Position numbers and translations under genes: made by a program
Assembly (NCBI GenBank): GCA_949285105.1
Contig: CASDXH010000006.1
Span: forward strand, 1-50,582
DNA from: an uncultured Mycoplasma sp.
GTDB lineage: Bacteria; Bacillota_I; Bacilli_A; Mycoplasmatales; Mycoplasmoidaceae
Direction of reading: 5' to 3'
Length of the DNA stretch: 50,582 bases
Part shown: positions 20,311-33,700 of the stretch, piece after piece
How the letters are laid out: the number at the start of each line of letters is the position of its first letter
How positions within the stretch are numbered: position 1 is the first letter of the stretch
The notes under the pieces: model-generated
Database searches by the model: none
Seen by the model: the letters and a program-made list of their open reading frames with translations, nothing else
Told to the model about the DNA's origin: nothing

Positions 20311-20344
20311 CATCCCTAACTGACATGTGAAGTGCAACACTTCA
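20311..20344. repeat. 34-bp repeat, copy 2 (inverted relative to 67-100)
   Basis: Exact reverse complement of 67-100. Its start reads CATCCCTAACTGACATGTG and its end GCAACACTTCA. It lies between the ABC exporter and a terminator hairpin; the final 11 bases form part of the hairpin's left arm. Matching stops abruptly at both borders. Confidence 0.85.
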
Positions 20345-20367
20345 TTCTCTTTGAATGAGGTGTTTTT
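20335..20367 (+). terminator. Terminator after the ABC exporter genes
   Basis: AACACTTCATTC pairs with GAATGAGGTGTT (one G·T pair) and is followed by TTTTTT. The left arm overlaps the end of the 34-bp repeat. Confidence 0.8.
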
Positions 20368-20374
20368 TGTATGT

Positions 20375-20403
20375 TTGTATTCAATTTTTATTTAATTTAT
20401 AAT
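20375..20403 (+). promoter_or_regulatory. Promoter of surface-protein unit 1 (A1-B1)
   Basis: TTGTAT (20375-20380) and a perfect TATAAT (20398-20403) are 17 bases apart. The A1 start is 40 bases downstream of the -10 box, after GGTGAT as the ribosome binding site. Confidence 0.65.
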
Positions 20404-20443
20404 ATATAAAGCAACATAAATAATTTTATAATTGGTGATCAAA

Positions 20444-23400
20444 ATGGTTAGAAAAATTAAAAGGATTTTTATATTTTCAACAGCATTAATTATTCCAACT
20501 ATTTCATTACCTTATACTACAATTAATAATAGTTTAACTAATGCATCATACAATAAAACAACTTTAAATGATGCTCAATTATTGACTAATAATATTAATT
20601 CATTAAAATATCCAACAGCGGGAGATGCAAATAATAATATTACACATCATGGTATTTTTAGAATTGTAAATTCTGATAGTCAAAAAAAGATTGTAATGAG
20701 TGGTTATAATTCAAATGTAATATGAGACTACAATCTATTAAACAATCCTTTACTAAGACAGATTTATACTAACTATAGACTAAAAACTATTTATACTAAA
20801 TATAACCCATACATGGATACTATTTTTGTATATGGGCATGCTACTAATGATCTTAATGCATCTGATAAACCTTATTTATTTCAAGTTAATGCAAGTAATG
20901 GAACCTCTTATTTAGTGAATAATTCAAATGCAAGCTCTATATTGACAAACTCTAATGGTTTACCAGCTAAAATTGATAGTCTAATTTTTGATAAGGAAGA
21001 AGCTACATTTATAGCTTTTGATTCTTCACAGGACTATAAAACAATTAATAACTTGACAAAAATATCTTATAAAAATTATTCGTCATTAGTTGTTAATGCA
21101 CAATATATTAAAAACTTTGCACAAGATACTCCAATAAATGGAAAAGCAGTTAGAGCTACAAAGATTATAAAAGCTGTTAACTTATATGATGGTTTCTTTG
21201 GACTTTATAAATATTATGAAGATTCTAAAGAAGGTACACAACCTGCAATAACAGAGAAAAAAATTGCTTTTTCTATTTTTGATTGACAATTAAGAAAATT
21301 ATCAACTGATGTAGTGGTATACAATGAATCTAGTGGTGGTGGTACAAATGTTGCCGCTATAATAAAAGATAATGCTAATAATTTTATTAATGATTCTTTT
21401 GTAATTCCACAAAGCAACGGAATGTTTCGTATATCCTTAAATATGATTGAACCTTTAATGTCAGGTTTTTATAATCAAAGTGCAACAAACTTTGGTTTTT
21501 CTAATAAATTAAGATATGTTGAATTTACACCTCCAACTAGTGGATCCCCATCTTCTTTAACTTTAAAAGAAGTTCCTATTAATGGTAGTAACCATATAGG
21601 ATCATTAAAATTAGATGCTGGAAATAATAAGATATATGCAGTAACTTATGCTGATCCTTCTAAACTAAATACTCCAAAATTATTTTCAATTGACACATCA
21701 ACTATGAACGCAATTGAAGTTACTGGATTTAATAATTCACTTTCAACTACATCTACTCTTGTTAATGTTTTTCCTTTACATAGTTCAGAAAATTTAGATA
21801 AACAAAAAACTTATTTAGTTAAACAAGTTGTTAATTTTGAAAATACAAACAATAGTAACATTACTTCAAGTACTACAATTTCTGGTCATAAATATTATTC
21901 AAGTGATGTTACAGGTAATGGAACAAGTTATACTGAAAATAATCAAAAAGAACTTTATGAATCTGCAATAAATGATGTCCAAGATGCTTTAAGTAAATCT
22001 GAATTAATTAAAAAACTTCCTACAGACATTTCTGAAAGTGATATTTTAAATCTAACAAAATTAATGGTTAATGGAACTGAAAATACTGAAATGCTACAAT
22101 CAAAAACTCTATTACCAGTTCCTAACACAAATAATGAGTTAGTAGCAGATAATGGTAATGGTACATTAAGAGTAAACATTGAAGTTAAAGTTAAGAATTG
22201 ATGAAACCCTACAAGTTCTTTTGTTATATTAAGAAAAGATATTCAGCTTACAGGTTTTAGTAAAACATTAGATCTTCAGTTTAAACTTATTACAAAAGAA
22301 ACAGATGATCCAACTAAATGGAAACAAATAGTTGAACTTAAAAAGAAACTTCCTTCTGAAGTAACTCAACAAGATATTATTGATAGCTTTACTAAATTTG
22401 GTGAAAAGCTTGGTTTAAAAGCTGAGAATGTAAAAATATATAATACAAAGGTTAATGCTCTTGAAGGAGAAACAACTCCTGCAAAAACATATATCAATGT
22501 TTTTGCAAACGATTCTAATGGAACATTGAGAATAACTTATGATTTAACTGAAATTTCTTCTCCAAGTATTGAACAAGAAAATTTAACTGGAAGTAGTATA
22601 TATGATGGTTTTGTTAAAACTTCTAAATGAACACAAGTAACTATTAATGATAATATATTTAAACAATTTAAAAATAAGTTGCCTTACCAAATTACTAAGC
22701 AAGAAATTATAAGTTCATTGAATTTTGGTTCAGCTTATAAAGCATCACCAGAGTATTGAACATTAACTTTTGATGATGAATTTGGAAGTGACCAATACAT
22801 TCAAAATATTATTGATGGAAAAATTAATTTCACTATTAAATACAATAGAGAATTAGACACTACTGTTCCAAGTACAGTAACAGATAACATACTAACTGTT
22901 GCAGTAAAAACTAGCAACGTATCTGGTAGTGGATTTATGAAGTTTAGTGATTATATGGAAGAAAATATTTACCTTGATGCAAACTTAGCTGATGTAAAAA
23001 CTTCATCATTAAAGCTAGAAGAAGTTACAGCTAATTTAAATTCTATTTTAGACCAAACAATTATTGTTTCAAATAATTGAGTTGATCCATCAAAGATTTA
23101 TACAGTCACTCAAAAAGAGGCAACAACTAATTCAGTAACTTATAACCTTGCTTTAAAGAGTGAATTCCCTTCAAATATTCAAGTTGTTGATGCTGAAGGA
23201 AAAGTGCAAAACTTAATAATTAATAACCAATGAATAACTAAGTTAAATACAATTAAACCAAATTACTTTACTGGTGTTAGCGAAATTAAATACAACATTA
23301 ATTTAATTGACTTTGATTGAAACTATGCAAGCATAAGCAAAGATAATTCAACTATAAGTATTCAAAATTTATATCAAGAATCAAATGCAGCTGATAGAGG

Positions 23401-24034
23401 ATATGACTATAGATTCTTATTGCCATCAGATTTCATTGATTCATTTGAAACAGATCCTATTAAAGGTAAAATTGGATTTCAAAATACATTTGGACTAATT
23501 AAACCTTATGCTACAAACCCAACGCGTTCTACATATTTAACTTCAAATAGAACAACTAGAAATATAGATCCAGGATATTATGAAATTGATAAAGTTACAT
23601 TAGTTCCAAATAATCAATTGGGAACAGTAATTGCAAACTATGTGATTAGATACCCAAATCTTCAAACAGCTTATGGTAACCCAGTGCTACTTTATCCAAC
23701 AATTAAGATTACTGGAATGAAAACACAAGGTATTGTATCAATTGATTATGCAACAATTATTACATCAGCTTTAGTTGTTTTAATTGTAATAGCTATTGGG
23801 GCATTAATTCTTATTAGAATAAGAAGAAATAAATTCCTTGGAAAGGACTTAAGAAATAAATATGATGAAGGGGTTAGAAACAAAATTATAGCAACTGGTG
23901 ATAACGATAATGAAGTTTTTAAACCTGTTAAAAAACAAGAATCTAAAGTATCTAAGATAATCAATATAGATAAATCAAAAGAGGTTAGAAAGAAAAACGT
24001 TGATCAAACAATTGATTTTTCTAAATTTGAGTAG
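20444..24034 (+). CDS. Large surface protein A1 (paralogue of A2)
   Basis: A 1196-aa membrane-anchored protein, probably extracellular. It has a basic, hydrophobic N-terminal signal segment without a lipobox Cys, one C-terminal membrane span (about 1103-1124, ALVVLIVIAIGALILI) and a ~70-residue basic cytosolic tail. The N-terminal ~450 residues look β-rich, with FVYGHATND and KPYLFQVNASNG-type strands. From ~510 onward modules start LP-x-x-(I/V)-(T/S) and contain D-x-x-GTLR, as in KKLPSEVTQQDIIDSF and NDSNGTLRITYDL. These resemble mollicute 'lipoprotein-associated type-17' domains. It matches the gene at 27409 in layout and in the segment before the membrane span. Starts at ATG 20444 after GGTGAT; an in-frame TTG at 20432 is less likely. 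Confidence 0.85.
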
Positions 24035-24065
24035 AAAATTAAATAGATTGAATTGGTATTAGAAA

Positions 24066-27000
24066 ATGAAAAAAACTATGAGAAATAAATTTAAAAAATT
24101 TGTACCTTTTGTTACAATAGGAGCTTTATTTCCTATAGTTTTTTCTTTTGTATCATCAATTGATAATCAGCATGTAAATAAAATTGATAATTCATATAAT
24201 GCTGCAAAAGAAGCAACTACATATAATTCAATTAATTCATTTAATGATTATCAGACAATTGCAAATGAATCTACAATGCAGTCTATATCTACACTTCAAG
24301 GATTTTTTGGAAAAACAAATGATAATAAAACAGTTGTTTTAACTTCATATGATGGAATAATTGTTTGAGAAGATAGAATTGTTAATAATTCTGATGTTGT
24401 AAATTATTACAAACAAAAAGGTATTAACGATATTTCAGCTTATAAAATGCATTCTTGAGCTTATACTGAAATTGGTACAAATAAATTACTATGTGTTTTA
24501 TTTGGAGATCAATCAAATAAAAATATGACAGTATTTGCTTACTCTATTTTTGATGGTAGATTATTTGGGGGACAAGATAATAGATTTACTAAGATAGTTG
24601 ATGTTAAAGATGGAAGTACAACACTTAATAGATTATCAAATGGTAATGTGGTAGCTTCAAAGTATGGTAAAGAAAAAGATGTTAAATATACTAGAACAGT
24701 TGTTACTATAAACAATAATGGATTATCTCAGATTTATGCAGTATCTGATCTTATTGATAATACTTTAGGTGCAACTGATGATGAAAGAGCAAAATACAAT
24801 GAAGCAACTTTCTTATACTTTTCAAGTGGTAAATTTGAATCTAACACTAATGTTGCTGTCTTTTTACGAAGTGATAATAAATACTTCACAATTGCAATTG
24901 ATGATAGTTTAATTCCCCTTAGAAATAATGGAACTAATATTGTTAAATATGATTCAAGTGTGACTTTTACAGCAGACACTAATGGGATATACAAAAGTAT
25001 CAATGATATTCCAAAATATGGTTTTACATTAAATCAAGATTCAAGTAGTTTCTTTATCTTAAACTTAATTGGTGGAAGTACAGAAGATAAGACAATTTTT
25101 TTAAATTTAAATGCACGTGTTTTAAGCGAAAAAGCCTGACTTAACCATAATGGAAATAAATTCCGTTATTCTAACTATGATTTTTCAAATAATAGCTTAT
25201 ATATCTCATATTACAAATCTCCTGATAGAACAAGAGTGATTAAATGAGATTTAAATAAAGACACTACAGGAAATGCTTCAACTGCTAATATTCCAGTTGA
25301 TGATACTTCAAACACCGAACAAATTGCAAACCCATTTTTAATTGCGCCAGTTGTTTCTAGTAAAAAGTATAACTTCACTCCGTATGTATATGTTAGTGAT
25401 AAACAAGATGATGTTCCAACTGCGGTTTTTGAAAGTGGACAATATCTTGCTAAATTTAAAATTCAATTTAATAAATGATATGATCCAGTGGCTGCTTTTA
25501 AAGGAGATACTGCTCTATATAAAAATAAAATTCCTTCAAATGTTAATAATAATGAGTTAGTTGGAAAACTAAGATTCAACTCTGGAAGTAACTCCATTGG
25601 TACCTATAGAGTTTCTATTCAAAATAAATCAGCTAATGATGACTATGGAACTTTAAGTGCAACTTATAAAGTAGATTCAACTAACTGATGAGATAGAACT
25701 ACTAGTTCAACATTCACTATCCCATTCTATGTGGATGGAATGTATAAAAAATCTAATATTAACTTTTCTTTTGTTACAAACAAAATAAATGCGACAATAG
25801 ACAAGTTCAACAAGATTGAAGAACTTAAGAGAACAAAATATGCAAAAGATATTACTAAAAAAGAAGTATTAGATAATTTCTTTGTTTACAACATAAAAGA
25901 TAAAGGGGATAATAAATTTACTATTACTGAAAACATGATTACTTTAACACCTGTTGGAAATGTTTTGAGAGTTAGAGTTACTTTACCAGTAAATTCATTT
26001 CCTTCTGGTACACCTGGAAATCTTTTAAACTATACTTATGAATTTACAGGGTTTAAAGATACAAGCGGATATACATTCCATTTCCTAACTAATGCTGAAC
26101 AAAAACAAAGTGATAATGTTAAATTATTAAAAAGTTCTAAATATCCTTCTGAAATTGAATACGATAGTAAAACAATGATTTTAACTGATAATGGTAAAAG
26201 AGATTTATTTAATAACTTTATCCAATTAGGTTTCTCTTACAACGCAAATTACTCTAGCTGAGAAGTTAAATTAAAATCTGTTGATAATGTTAATGGTACT
26301 TTGGTAATTGATTATATTAAATATGTTGACACAAGTGTTGGAGCAGATTTTCCAGAAGAATTAAAGAATGTATTAGGTAATACAACTTTAACTGAATTTA
26401 AGAAATTAACAGATAATTTTAAAACACCACCTAAAATGATAAAGTATGTTGGAAACCTTACTCCTCCAGGGCTTTGAAATGAATATCAAACTCTTTTAAA
26501 TAATGGTAATCCTGAACAATCAACTTTGATTAAAAGTCTAACTTATGGATTAGCTAATCCAAAAAACCTTGATATAAAAGTTACAAATTTGGGAACTTCA
26601 ACAAAAGATAAAAAGTTAAATCTTGAAATCAGTTTAAAAGATGATGCCATAACAAATTTAATAGTGAATGGTAAATATTTAACTTTAGACAAACAAACAA
26701 ATGATAGTCTTAAAAAATCTCTAAATGATGTTTATCCATATAATGTAACTTGAGAAATTGATTCGCAAAGTTATGTATTTGAATGAGATACAAACAATAA
26801 TAAAGAAGGAGTTACAGAAACTGACAACTCTTTATCAATTGATATAGAAAAAGCAAAGTATGATTTCATGAACTCAGATATGTATGTTGATGAAGTTAAA
26901 GACCAAGACTTACTTTCTTTATTTACATTACAAAATTATGAAATTTCTAAAAGTCCTGAAATTAGTAGAAACAGAGCTGCTGGAACTATAACAATAGTAT

Positions 27001-27287
27001 TTTCAATTAATCAAGTTGACCCAGGACAAGGGCAAACAAGAGTTGCAATATATAATGATGGTTCTGATAGTATTTCAGATAATCAAAAGATTATATTTAT
27101 TAAAAACTTCAAGATCCCTTTTAGTCCAGTTACTCAATACATACCAGCAATAATTTTAAGTATTGCTTTAGTAGTTTTAGTTTTAATTATTATGATGTTA
27201 ATTACTAAGAGTAGAACTTCAGTTATTGAAAACCCATTATCTAGAAAAAGAAAGAAATTTAAAAAACTTACTAGAATCAAAAAATAA
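24066..27287 (+). CDS. Large surface protein B1 (paralogue of B2)
   Basis: A 1073-aa protein 31 bases after A1. The N-terminus is a long signal segment (FVPFVTIGALFPIVFSFVSS) without a lipobox, and one membrane span lies at about 1025-1047 (IILSIALVVLVLIIMMLI) before a short basic tail. The extracellular part opens with FFGKTNDNKTVVLTSYDGII and MHSWAYTEIGTNKLL, which align closely with the gene at 30798 and only weakly with the A proteins. Later modules include YAKDITKKEVLDNFF, and the segment before the span reads NFKIPFSPVTQY. The ribosome binding site is weak, so coupling to A1 is likely. A good terminator follows. Role presumably surface interaction; not proven. Confidence 0.85.
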
Positions 27288-27300
27288 TTAAATCTGTTTT

Positions 27301-27340
27301 AACCTATGACTCTTATTGAGTTATAGGTTTTTGTTTTTTT
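27301..27340 (+). terminator. Terminator after surface unit 1
   Basis: AACCTATGACTC pairs with GAGTTATAGGTT (one G·T pair) around TTATT, followed by TTTTTGTTTTTTT. Confidence 0.9.
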
Positions 27341-27346
27341 AAGCAA

Positions 27347-27375
27347 TTGATATACTTATCAAAAAAAATTATAAT
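27347..27375 (+). promoter_or_regulatory. Promoter of surface-protein unit 2 (A2-B2)
   Basis: TTGATA (27347-27352) and a perfect TATAAT (27370-27375) are separated by 17 bases that include a run of eight A residues. A run of this kind can change length by slippage, so it is a candidate for phase-variable expression. GGTGATAT precedes the A2 ATG. Confidence 0.65.
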
Positions 27376-27408
27376 TAGTTAAAGTGTTATTTTTAACGGT
27401 GATATATT

Positions 27409-30400
27409 ATGAGGATTAAAAAGAAAAGAATATTATCTACATTAATATTAAGTGGTCTTTTAGTAACTTCAGTAGGTTTTTCTTTAAGTGGAAATTTAGC
27501 TTCAAACAGCTCAAATAGCTTAATCCAAAAGAATGCTAGCGTTACAAACCAAACAGAAGTTAAAAATAACTCAGTGATTCCAACTTTTGGTCAAGATAAT
27601 AAAAACCAGTCAAACATTACACCAAATGGAATTTTAAGTGTTCACAACAATGTTGTTAATTTAACTTTATATAATAATATTGCAGCTTGAAGTTTTAATA
27701 TTATGAATAGTAACTTCATGCTTCAATTAAATGGTGGTACAAGACCTAGTTCAATTTCAAATGTAGGTGTTAAGTATAACACTTATACCAAAAACACAAT
27801 TTTTGTTTATGGTGTTGGTCATTATCCAGCAAGTGGTGATAATCAGCAAGCAAAAAGTGTATCATTTCTATTTCAAATTAATTTGAGTTCTGGTACTCCA
27901 TATTTATTAAATAATAATTATTCAGCATCTATACTTACATCGACAAAAAATAGTAATGCTTTAAATAATTCCATTGACTGAGTTGTATTAAACCAGAATG
28001 ATGGGACGTTTTTTGTCTTTTCTAAATCTCAAAGTACAACACAAAAAACGATTACTAAATTTAGTTCAATAAATTATTCTAGTGTAAATATAGATAGTAC
28101 TAATTTAGTCACATTATTAAGTGGTAATAAATTAATTAATGTTGCAAATTTATATGGTAATTATTTTTCTGTTTCTACTGTAAGTAGTCAGCAAACTAAT
28201 GGTTCAAATAATGTAGATTTCTATATCCTTGACTTTAACTTGACTCAGCTCACTGCAAAACAAACAATTAATTCAACAAATAATGTTGAAAATTCAATAG
28301 CTGATCCAATAGCTTTTAGTAATTCAAATAGTTCTAATATTACAATTGTTTTGCCTTTTTTAACAGATGGTTTTACAAATGACATTGACGTTGCTAAAAA
28401 AATGAATATTTTTAGATTCAGTCCTAATGAAAATGATTCAACAAATAGCGGAAAAAAGAAAATAGAAATGGCTTCAATTGAAATAGGAAAATCAGAAAAT
28501 ACTGCAAATGGCGGTTCTCCTTCTAATCAATATGCTTATGGTTATAGAATTGATCAAAAAAACAAAAGACTTTTTGTTTCAACTGTTGATAACAATTCAC
28601 AAAAACTTTTTTGCTATATACTAGATGATTCTGGTAAGTATTCTACAGTTTATGAAGTTGCAAACTTTACATCAAATGGAGCAACTAAAGCTGGAGAAAA
28701 AAAACTTAGTAGTTTCTTTATAGTTAATGATATAAATGTTGATACAAACAGTTATTTAATTAGAGAAGAATTAACATTTGCTAATGGAACAAAAGATTTG
28801 CTATCTGCTGTTAATTACTTTAAAGGAAAAATTACTATAAACGGTAATGCTACTTTATCAGATGTTGGTGCTCTTGATGTTTATTCTTTAAAAGATATTA
28901 ATACTTCAATTAAAGAAGAAAAACTTGATCAGCATTTACCATCAGATCTTACTGAAGACAAACTTATTAAGATGGTTAAACTTGTTAATTCAAAAGGACA
29001 AGAAATTACAGGTGTTACTAAAACATTATCACCTTCATCTCCGAATATATTAAATGATACAACAGGTAGTATTAATGTAGTAATTCAATATTCTGTAAAC
29101 AATTGATGAAATCCAGCAACTTCAATTAGTTTTAGTTTTCCAATAGCTACAAGTGGTTTTTATACAAGAAATTCATTAAGTTTTAAATTGGTTAAAAGTG
29201 CTAATGATGATTCATCAAAATGAAATCAAATAAATGCACTTAAAAATAAGTTGCCATCAAAGGTGACAAAACAAGAGATTATGAAAAGTTTTTATGTAAC
29301 TGGTGCAAACCTTAAAATTAATGATACTCACATATCTATTACAACTACGCAAACAGATGGTAAAAAAAACCTTGATGTAGCAACCCAATCTACACCGATT
29401 CAAGTTATTGCAGATGATGATAATGGTACTTTATTAATTAATTACAATCTTACAAGTATATCTTCGTCAAATATACCAGTAGACAACATTATAGGTTCTT
29501 ATAGATACAGTGGATTTTTAAGAACAGGTGGATGAGATAAAGTAACTTTAAACACTAATATATTTAGTTCTTTAAAGAAAAATAAATTAGCTTATCAAAT
29601 AACTAAAAAAGAAATTATTGATTCACTTAATTTAAGTTCTTATTACTCTAGAGGTGAAGATGATTGAGAACTAATAATTGATAATGCAGATCAAACAACA
29701 GAACAATTTAAAGAAAACATTATTAATGGAACAATGAGTTTCACAATAAAATATAAAGCTACTAAAAATGGTGTTCCAGATAGCATTCCAGCTGAGAACT
29801 ATACAGTTAAAGTTGGGGGAACTGGAAATGCAGATGGAAATGGATTTATGACTCTTGGTGAATATGTTGGAAATAAGATTACACTAGATTCAAGGAGAAT
29901 GAATGAGTTAACTTCTTCAATGAATACTGAAGATATTAAAAATAGTATTAATAATATAATTAGTGATTATTCAACTGCAAAAAATAATTGGGTTGATGTA
30001 TCAAATCAGTTTAGTTTTACATTGGATAATAATCAATCAACAGACACTAAACTTGTTTTCACTGGTACTCCAAATAATGAACTAATCACAAACATAGATG
30101 TGATTTCAAATAACGATAAAGTTAAATTAAAACTTGATAAAACTTTTCAAGATAAATTGCTAGGAAAACAACCGAATCTATTTGATGACATTAAAAAGAT
30201 AGACGTCAACGCAAACATCACTGTGCACAATTGAAACCACGGTATTTCAAATTCAATAAATAATGTTACATATAGAGATTTATTTGCTGGTTCAAGTCCA
30301 GATAACATGAAATATAATTATGTTCTTCCATCTACATTTGTGGATTCTTTTGAGAACAATCAAGAATATGGAAAAATAGAATTTCAAAAAACTTTTAACT

Positions 30401-30777
30401 TATTAAAAGAATATTCAAAACTTAATGAATCAGGACAAATTGATAAAACTGATGTTATATATTATGAAATTAAATATGTACAATTAATTCCTGATAATGA
30501 AAGTGGTTTAGTCATTGTTAATTATACAGTTGAATATCCTAACATTAAAAACTCTAGTGGATTCACAGTAACAATAAACCCACAAATGGTAATATCTGGA
30601 TTTAAAACAACTGGACAAGTAAAAGGTGATTTAAATATTATCCTTCTTTCAGTTGTTATTAGCTTAGTTGTTTTAGCAATTTTCACAATTGTGATCATGA
30701 GAGTTAAGAGAAATAAATTTGTTAACGCGAACAAGAATAAAGGTATTAAATATAGTAAAATTAAGAAGGTAAAATAA
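27409..30777 (+). CDS. Large surface protein A2 (paralogue of A1)
   Basis: A 1122-aa protein with a basic N-terminal signal segment (RILSTLILSGLLVTSVGFSL), no lipobox Cys, and one membrane span at about 1076-1097 (ILLSVVISLVVLAIFTIVIM). Type-17-like modules are visible: LPSDLTEDKLIKMVKLV, LPSKVTKQEIMKSFYV and DDDNGTLLINYNL. The region before the span (LPSTFVDSFENNQEYGKIEF) parallels A1 (LPSDFIDSFETDPIKGKIGF). The N-terminal part shares TIFVYGVGH and FLFQINLSSGTPYLLNN with A1. It has diverged greatly from A1, so the duplication is old or under diversifying selection. First gene of unit 2. Confidence 0.85.
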
Positions 30778-30797
30778 TTTAATTTAAGGAGGCAAAT

Positions 30798-33700
30798 ATG
30801 AGAAATATATTTAAGAAAATTTTTCCATCTATTTTAGCTAGTAGCTTCATATTTGTCTCTTCTTTTTTATCTCTTAATATTTTTTTAAACAACAACAATA
30901 ATAAATATCAGTCACAAACAACAAATTCTAAAATAGCAGTTTCTCCAAAAAAAGTTACTAAAAATATTACTAATTTTTCCTCATACAATGCAATCGTTAA
31001 TGAACCCACTTTTGAAAACATCCAAACTAACTTAGGATTTTTTGGGAAGACAGAAGATAATAAAAGAATAGTTCTAACATCTTTAGATGGTCTTATTATT
31101 TGAGAATTAGATCTTGTTAATGACTCTTCACTTAAACAATACTATAATACTGTTTATTCAATTGATGATATTAGTACTTATCAAATGCATTCTTGAACTT
31201 ATATAGAATCCACAAAGAAACTTGTTGTTTTATTTGGGACATCTGATAATAAGAATATGTCTGTTTTTGCTGTTGATGCAGATTTTGGTAATCTATATCT
31301 TCCTTTTAAAGGAAACAATGGTGCATCAAATATCACTAGTAATATTGCTACAGTTAAAGATGGTTCTAATTTTGTTAACAAACTTTCTAATGGAAATATT
31401 TTTGTTTCAAAGAAAGGTGTTGAATCTCAAGTTATTGAAAATAGAACAATAGTTATGGTTTCAGATAGTGGTGTTGTTAGACTCGATCCTTCTTTCAACA
31501 TGATAACAACAAATGGTAATGATAAACTACTTTACATAATTCCTGGTAGAGCAAATAGTAATATTAATCTTGCTGTCTTTTTAGACACCTCAAATAAATA
31601 TAAAGCAACAGTTGTAAATAATGATTTATTAGGTGTTACAAATGGTAATAATGCTAGAATTGAAATTGATTTGGGCATAGTTTTTGAATCAGATACTTCA
31701 ACATTTGTAACTTATGATGAATTACCAAATTTTGGTTTTCGTTACACAAAAGACAGTACTTCAAATTCTTTTGTAGTTTCAACTGTTGGAACAAACTCAA
31801 ATGTAATTGTTGTAAACTATAATGGACAATCACACACTTTATCTAAGGGACCAAGTAAATCTCTTTCTACAAGAGATAGTGGTGATTATGCAAAATATAT
31901 TTCATATGACTTAACAAACAACAGATTATATATATCTAACTCAAAGTCAAAAAATGGGAACGTAGTTTCATATGTAGATATTGCAAATACTGGTTCATCT
32001 CTTAACTATAGAGTCGTGTTAAATAAACTAACTCCATCAGGTTCTGATGGAACAATTGATAATCCATTAATCATTGCTCCAATAAATGGTTTTAGCAATG
32101 CTAACCCTCCATTTGTTTTTATGGATAAAACTCAACAAAATAAATTATTTTCTATTAAATCAAATAACTTTGGAGTTATTGAACAAAGTCCATTAAAGTT
32201 TAATAAATGGAATGATCCTGTTGATGCATTTAAAAAAAATGCAATCTATAAAAACAAAATGCCTTCAAATATCCAGGCATCTGAACTAACAGGGTTTCTA
32301 ACTTTTGCTAATAACACATCAACTAATAATGGTGCTATTAATGTTTCAGTTTCATCAATTAGTGGAAACAATGACCTTGGAACATTAGATTATAGATATA
32401 CAGTTTCTTATACTAATTGATGAAATGGATCTAGAAATTCATTTGTTATTCCAGTACATATTGATGGGTTATATAACTACAGCAAAATTAATATAAATTT
32501 TGTGACAATTGATACTGAACAAAATAACACTAAGTTTGAGGCAATTAATAATTTAAAGAAAACTAAACGTGCAAGCCAAATTACAAAGCAAGAGGTTATA
32601 AATAATTTCTTTATTGCTGATATAAGAGATAAAAATGGTAATGTTTATAACGTGACACAAAATGATATAACTCTTACTACAGCTAATAATGACTATACAC
32701 TAAATGTAAGAATTAAATTAAGCAATGCAAGTTTCCCTACAGGAATTGCTGACAATAGATTAACTTTCTCACAGTCTTTTTCTGGGTTTTTATCACTAGA
32801 TGGTTATGAATCTCATTTCTTATCTTCTGTAGAACAAGATAGAAACCCAAATATTAGATCATACAAAGAAAGTAGATATGCAACAGATATCTCTAAGATG
32901 GCAGAAGATGCTGATAAAACAAAATTAAATAACGCAGGTAAAAAAGAAATATTAGATAACTTTGTTACACTTGGTACTATCTATGATAGAAATCCAGAGA
33001 ATTGAGAAATTAAAGTTTCTAATGCAAGTATCTACAATGGTCAATTAACAATTGATTATATTAAATATGTAAAACCTGATTTACCAGCAACATTCCCAGA
33101 AACTAAAAAAACAATTGTCAAATCTCCAGTTACTATATATGGTTTTAAAATTATTCAAGACAACTATAATATCAATTTAAGTATGGATAGTTATTATGGT
33201 GTTAAAAATCCAAGTGAAGTTTGAAAAGAGTGAGATGATGCTGTTAAAAATAATACAGATTTAAGAAACACAACTCTTGGTAACTATTTGAAATTTCCTT
33301 TAGTTGATGATTTAAAAAATTTATCTATAACAGCATCTAACTTAGATTCAGCTGATAAAGATAAAAAGCTTGATTTACAAATTTCTATTAAAGATAATGT
33401 TCCAACAAATGTTTATTTTGATGGACAACAAGTTAAATTTAACAATGAATTAAAAAATGCTATTAATAGTTCTTATCCAAATATTTATCCTTATAAAGTA
33501 AGTTGAAGTATTTCTACAAGAAATTATGATTTCTCATGAAATGTTCCAAGTCAAGAAGATGGAATTACTGTTTCAGTAAATAGATTAGAAGTTGATCTTG
33601 AAAAAGCAAACTCAATAGGAAACATTAATAAGAATATGTATGCTAACCAAGTAAGTGATGAAGATGTGATAAGTTTAATTTTGCTTGAAAACTATACAAT

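Noticed and set aside
20432-20443. TTG start adding four residues to surface protein A1
   Set aside because: GGTGAT is well placed for the ATG at 20444, as in A2.
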